Source of the DNA: an uncultured Clostridia bacterium | Lineage (GTDB): Bacteria > Bacillota > Clostridia > TANB77 > CAG-508 | Direction: 5' to 3' | Length of the DNA: 8,209 bases | Assembly: GCA_944388615.1 (NCBI GenBank) | Contig: CALXJL010000068.1 | Location: 1-8,209 of the forward strand | Shown here: in pieces, positions 7,501 to 8,209 of the stretch | How positions within the stretch are numbered: position 1 is the stretch's first letter | Layout: every line of letters starts with the position of its first letter | Program-made: the position numbers and the translations under genes | Notes under the pieces: generated by a model | Seen by the model: the letters and a program-made list of their open reading frames with translations, nothing else | Database searches by the model: none | What the model was told of the DNA's origin: nothing

Positions 7501-8062
7501 CATTATCATTTGTAATAGCTATATCTACAATTCCGCCTCTAATGCTGAATTGTCCTTTACCTTCTATTAGATCTATACGTTCATATCCCATTAACACAAG
7601 CTTTTCTTTTAAATCATCTACATCTATGGTGTCTCCAATTTTTAAATTAATAATATTTTTATATAATGTACTTTTTGATATCATTTTTTGCATTAATGCT
7701 TCTATTGTTGTAATTACAATATCTAAATTTTTATTATAAATTTTATTTAAAATATCTATTCTTTCATATGGTAAATCCATGCTTTCTGCTTTATAGTCAT
7801 ATGCCACTATTTCTCTTTTTTTAAATATCCCTACTTTTAAATTAAATTGTTCCAAGTCTTTTTTTATTTTTCTTGCTTGTATTTCATTATATGTAATTAA
7901 ACAGATTCTTTTTTTATTATTTTTATTTAATGCTACTATATTTTGAATCATTCCCACGTCAGTTAAGCCCGATACTATTATCGGGCTTTTGGTTTTCTTT
8001 ATCTTTTCTGAATATTTTTTAAACTTGTCATTTTTTATTAAATTTTTTATAATTGCTTCCAT
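4526..8062 (-). CDS. mfd: Transcription-repair coupling factor
   Basis: Mfd is a DNA translocase that removes RNA polymerase stalled at lesions and recruits UvrA. The full length of 1178 residues matches the family. The N-terminal UvrB-homology region spans about 1-320, with GLTDVGMIQ at 32-40 and GQFSIRGGIVDI at 170-181. The RNA polymerase interaction domain (CarD-like) lies at about 515-575 (IGDYVVHKTHGIGQFIGV). The translocase motor has Walker A GDVGYGKT (666-673, Lys672), DEEH (767-770), TATPIPRT (793-800) and motif VI QIRGRVGRSDK (936-946). The translocation region FGSGFKIAMRDLEIRGAGSL follows at 977-996, then the C-terminal UvrA-regulating domain (about 1035-1178). All motor motifs are intact. 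AGGAG six nucleotides before the ATG fixes the start, and a near-consensus promoter lies upstream. It leads the probable operon that contains the methyltransferase and perhaps the cassette. Confidence 0.99.
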   Translation of the reverse strand: MEAIIKNLIKNDKFKKYSEKIKKTKSPIIVSGLTDVGMIQNIVALNKNNKKRICLITYNEIQARKIKKDLEQFNLKVGIFKKREIVAYDYKAESMDLPYERIDILNKIYNKNLDIVITTIEALMQKMISKSTLYKNIINLKIGDTIDVDDLKEKLVLMGYERIDLIEGKGQFSIRGGIVDIAITNDNGIRLELWGDEIDSIRKFKILSQRSYKMEEEISIYPAHEFILEKDLDTVCNNIKKNVTNIEVKNNILNNEFEEGINEKVFNKEYFDKIFSGINEDLELIKSGDYISKVDKYFNQFYSKQSNFLDYIIDDYIITFEEIKKIEDRRKNIIRENNNLIKMLAEKEKFIPESILNISKFGNEYKENCKILYEKMDLQYVSEDFKKIKTEDIYNFRYREVKYFKSEIELLIDEIKQKIKENKQIAIFAGNEDQGVKFCNLLNEKGIINNYIKNSSLELENGKVIVTDGIFSSGFELYDTELLVISGEELFGADVKRRRKSNNTFKQSEKIVYADLKIGDYVVHKTHGIGQFIGVNTITADKVTKDYIKIKYINDDILYVPTNNLDSVRKYVGAEEGVKLNRLGSKEWTNTKNRVKKNLQTVAKELIELYAKRQKIKGFAYSKDTPWQKQFEDSFPYVETEDQLRCIEETKKDMEEAKPMDRLLCGDVGYGKTEVAIRAAFKAVMDQKQVAYLVPTTVLADQQYQSFKDRMKEFPIRVELLNRFKTKKQQTEIVKKLKLGEIDIIIGTHRILSKDVEFKDLGLLIIDEEHRFGVKAKEKIKQLKSSIDVLTMTATPIPRTLHMSVVGVRDMSVIYEPPQNRKPVQTYVLEYDEEVVKEAITKEIERNGQAFYLFNNVENIEKKAQQIEELIPEAKVAFAHGQMTGSQIEDIMNDFIKGRINVLVCTTILESGIDIPNANTIIVENADRLGLAQLYQIRGRVGRSDKQAYAYIMYKRDKILSEVADKRLKAIKEFTEFGSGFKIAMRDLEIRGAGSLLGEVQHGHLEQVGYDTYCQLLDEVLKEMQGIEVQEEVDVQIDINVSSYIPDEFIEDGSQKIEIYQDIALCRTEEDIQNTIDEIIDRYGEIPREIENLLDIARIKEGCKKSNIIKVLQKKDGIVFLYDKQKFDPQIFEKLWKVYGTRLKFSTGKEPYITLIMKYKNDKQVLNEIKDYISNNLK
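7965..7988 (+). terminator. Perfect 10-bp hairpin with T-rich tail inside mfd, terminator-like on the plus strand
   Basis: AAGCCCGATA (7965-7974) and TATCGGGCTT (7979-7988) are perfect inverted repeats around a CTAT loop. On the plus strand they are followed by a T-rich run (TTTTGGTTTTCTTT, 7987-8000), the form of an intrinsic terminator for antisense transcription. On the minus strand no T tract follows, so it should not stop mfd transcription, although the hairpin would form in the mfd mRNA at codons 25-33. The structure is directly seen; the terminator role is inference, and the arms also encode conserved-looking Mfd residues (SPIIVSG). Confidence 0.45.
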
Positions 8063-8085
8063 TTTCTTCTCCTAAATACATGTAT

Positions 8086-8115
8086 ATTGTACTATATTTT
8101 ATGCCTGTTGGTCAA
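8086..8115 (-). promoter_or_regulatory. Sigma-A type promoter for mfd
   Basis: On the minus strand TTGACC (8110-8115) and TACAAT (8086-8091) are separated by 18 nt, each matching the consensus at five of six positions. The predicted transcript start is near 8079, giving a short leader of about 17 nt with the SD AGGAG directly before the mfd ATG. A 10-bp palindrome ATACATGTAT (8076-8085) sits at the predicted start point and could be an operator or chance. Confidence 0.65.
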
Positions 8116-8151
8116 TATTTTTTCCAGAATTTTCAGGGTAATTTCATCGAT

Positions 8152-8169
8152 TATTACAGAATTGTAATA
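8152..8169. promoter_or_regulatory. Perfect 7-bp inverted repeat, possible operator
   Basis: TATTACA (8152-8158) and TGTAATA (8163-8169) flank a GAAT spacer, a shape typical of dimeric repressor sites. The site lies about 40 nt upstream of an ATG at the right edge and overlaps possible promoter hexamers (TTGTAA at 8162-8167 with TAAACT at 8185-8190, 17 nt apart). The half-site TACA/TGTA resembles BlaI/CopY-type operators, but those have a 2-nt spacer, so I do not assign a regulator. Confidence 0.4.
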
Positions 8170-8206
8170 TTTCCTAATATATGGTAAACTTGTTTTGGTG
8201 ATTAAA

Positions 8207-8209
8207 ATG
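8207..8209 (+). CDS. Possible start codon of a divergent gene cut by the window edge
   Basis: The window ends in ATG on the plus strand, preceded at five nucleotides by GGTGA (8197-8201), a plausible anti-SD match. An inverted repeat and possible promoter elements lie upstream. Only the start codon is visible, so neither its reality nor its product can be judged. If real, it would be transcribed away from mfd. Confidence 0.3.

Noticed and set aside
8076..8085. Palindrome ATACATGTAT at the predicted mfd transcript start
   Set aside because: A 10-bp AT-rich palindrome is expected by chance in such sequence; there is no second copy or known consensus to support an operator.
1..8209. CRISPR array, insertion sequence, tRNA or rRNA gene
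   Set aside because: No regularly spaced DNA repeats, transposase motifs, terminal inverted repeats or cloverleaf-like GC-rich segments were seen on either strand.

Overview
The window is strongly AT-rich. Every recognisable gene lies on the minus strand, so reading order runs right to left. The AT bias, the strong Shine-Dalgarno sites (AGGAGG type) and the clostridial look of Mfd and the SpoU methyltransferase suggest a low-GC Bacillota, most likely a Clostridia-like (possibly gut) lineage. I cannot name the species.

Layout in transcription order: (1) 8063-8209 is an upstream region with a good promoter for mfd. It also holds a perfect 7-bp inverted repeat, and an ATG at the extreme right edge may start a divergent plus-strand gene. 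(2) 4526-8062 is mfd, a complete transcription-repair coupling factor with a strong GC-rich hairpin buried in its early codons. (3) 3706-4497 is a TrmH/SpoU-family rRNA methyltransferase, 28 nt after mfd. (4) 909-3627 is a compact four-gene cassette of accessory character. In order it holds a helical-repeat protein, an amidoligase (COOH-NH2 ligase of the Amidoligase_2 type) and two small proteins I cannot assign. Spacing inside it is tight: a 20-nt overlap, a 13-nt gap with a strong SD, and an ATGA overlap. (5) 1-805 is the N-terminal half of aspS with its own promoter and SD, running off the left edge.

The part worth attention is the cassette. The helical-repeat protein carries a second repeat family of almost exactly 30 residues, and this array does not stop at the gene end. 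It continues into the first ~38 residues of the amidoligase, in another frame. The repeat that spans the junction is exactly 10 nt too long. Removing those 10 nt restores a 30-residue unit and joins the two proteins into one. The two genes therefore look like a split single protein (repeat recognition arm plus amidoligase), broken by a small indel or kept as an overlapping pair. The amidoligase has no SD of its own, which fits.

A working inference is that the repeat arm recognises a protein or peptide partner and the amidoligase forms an amide bond on it, with the two small proteins as accessory, substrate or control factors. Only the amidoligase assignment is solid; the rest is inference from order and spacing. 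No terminator is visible between mfd, the methyltransferase and the cassette, so the cassette may be read from the mfd promoter.
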